From Clostridiales bacterium DTU092 (GTDB taxonomy: Bacteria > Bacillota > Clostridia > Caldicoprobacterales > Caldicoprobacteraceae): a stretch of 13,919 bases of DNA. The stretch lies in contig LFTM01000061.1 in the NCBI GenBank assembly GCA_001513505.1, positions 1 to 13,919 of the forward strand, read 5' to 3'. A program made the translations under genes and the position numbers. The notes beneath the pieces are model-generated. The model was not told the DNA's origin. It worked only from the letters and a program-made list of their open reading frames with translations, and did no database searches. Positions within the stretch are counted from its first letter, which is position 1; each line of letters begins with the position of its first letter. This document shows positions 13,692 to 13,919 of the stretch, piece after piece.

Positions 13692-13919
13692 TTGGCAATC
13701 ATTAAGTCGTCCATAAAAAGAGCAAGAGCTGTAAAAGCCAAGACTCTCAGAAATAAAATGATAATGTCCAATGTGAGAACCATAATAAAGAAATTTGAAA
13801 AATCATTGGAGAATGGTGACATAGAAGGGGCAAGAAATCTGTATCCGCAGGTTGTAAAGAGAATCGATATGGCAGCCTCCAAGGGAACCATCCATAAAAA
13901 TACCGCCAATCGCAAAAAA
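13692..13919 (+). CDS. rpsT: 30S ribosomal protein S20, N-terminal part (cut by window edge)
   Basis: S20 is a primary 16S rRNA-binding protein of the small subunit. I translated the + strand from the TTG at 13692-13694: 76 codons remain open to the right edge. The product starts MAIIKSSIKRARAVKAK, followed by TLRNKMIMSNVRTIIKKFEK and, at the end, AASKGTIHKNTANRKK, which is the conserved S20 C-terminal signature. About 10 residues are missing compared with the usual 85-90. The TTG is preferred over an in-frame GTG at 13683-13685 because that GTG lies within the very strong AAAAGGAGGTGAT ribosome binding site. It diverges from gpr, as in Bacillus. Confidence 0.96.
   Translation, partial: MAIIKSSIKRARAVKAKTLRNKMIMSNVRTIIKKFEKSLENGDIEGARNLYPQVVKRIDMAASKGTIHKNTANRKK

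Overview
The window is a piece of an AT-rich, spore-forming Bacillota chromosome, most likely class Clostridia. It carries two sporulation/germination genes (gpr, spoIIP), HrcA/CIRCE heat-shock control, strong AGGAGG ribosome binding sites and frequent TTG/GTG starts. The backbone order, read from the right end, is rpsT, gpr, spoIIP, lepA, hemW, hrcA, grpE, dnaK, dnaJ, prmA. This is the order familiar from Bacillus subtilis and many clostridia. rpsT is on the + strand and everything from gpr leftwards is on the - strand, except for one inserted pair.

Layout, left to right. Positions 1-481 hold the N-terminal half of prmA (cut by the window edge). Positions 527-5463 hold the heat-shock cluster hrcA-grpE-dnaK-dnaJ, driven by a TTGACA promoter with a perfect CIRCE operator just upstream of hrcA. 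A terminator-like hairpin separates dnaK from dnaJ. hemW (5533-6669) and lepA (6681-8486) follow. lepA is interrupted by an in-frame TAA at 6921-6923: the frame on both sides encodes standard LepA, so a single-base nonsense change appears to have removed the last 79 residues. Positions 8487-8793 are a divergent promoter region. Positions 8794-10951 hold a two-gene + strand operon: a FemABX-family peptidoglycan aminoacyltransferase overlapping a divergent alanine-racemase-like PLP enzyme. It sits inside the conserved backbone and is likely a cell-wall tailoring cassette. A 20-bp perfect inverted repeat separates it from the convergent spoIIP (10987-12051). gpr (12117-13091) follows, with a candidate sigma-G promoter.

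The 600-bp gap between gpr and rpsT (13092-13691) is the least ordinary part. It holds two adjacent diverged copies (about 181 and 173 bp) of one long imperfect palindrome. Several base pairs differ between the copies in a compensatory way (for example AGCCAC/GTGGCT versus AATCAC/GTGATT), so the fold rather than the sequence seems to be kept. It could be a mobile palindromic element or a structured RNA. rpsT begins at 13692 behind a good promoter and runs off the right end.

How the genes work together: DnaK, GrpE and DnaJ form the Hsp70 machine under HrcA repression; HemW, LepA, PrmA and S20 serve heme trafficking and translation; SpoIIP remodels septal peptidoglycan during engulfment; GPR degrades small acid-soluble proteins at germination. 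The points most worth a second look are the palindrome pair, the lepA nonsense codon, and the FemX/racemase cassette with its unusual racemase active-site region.
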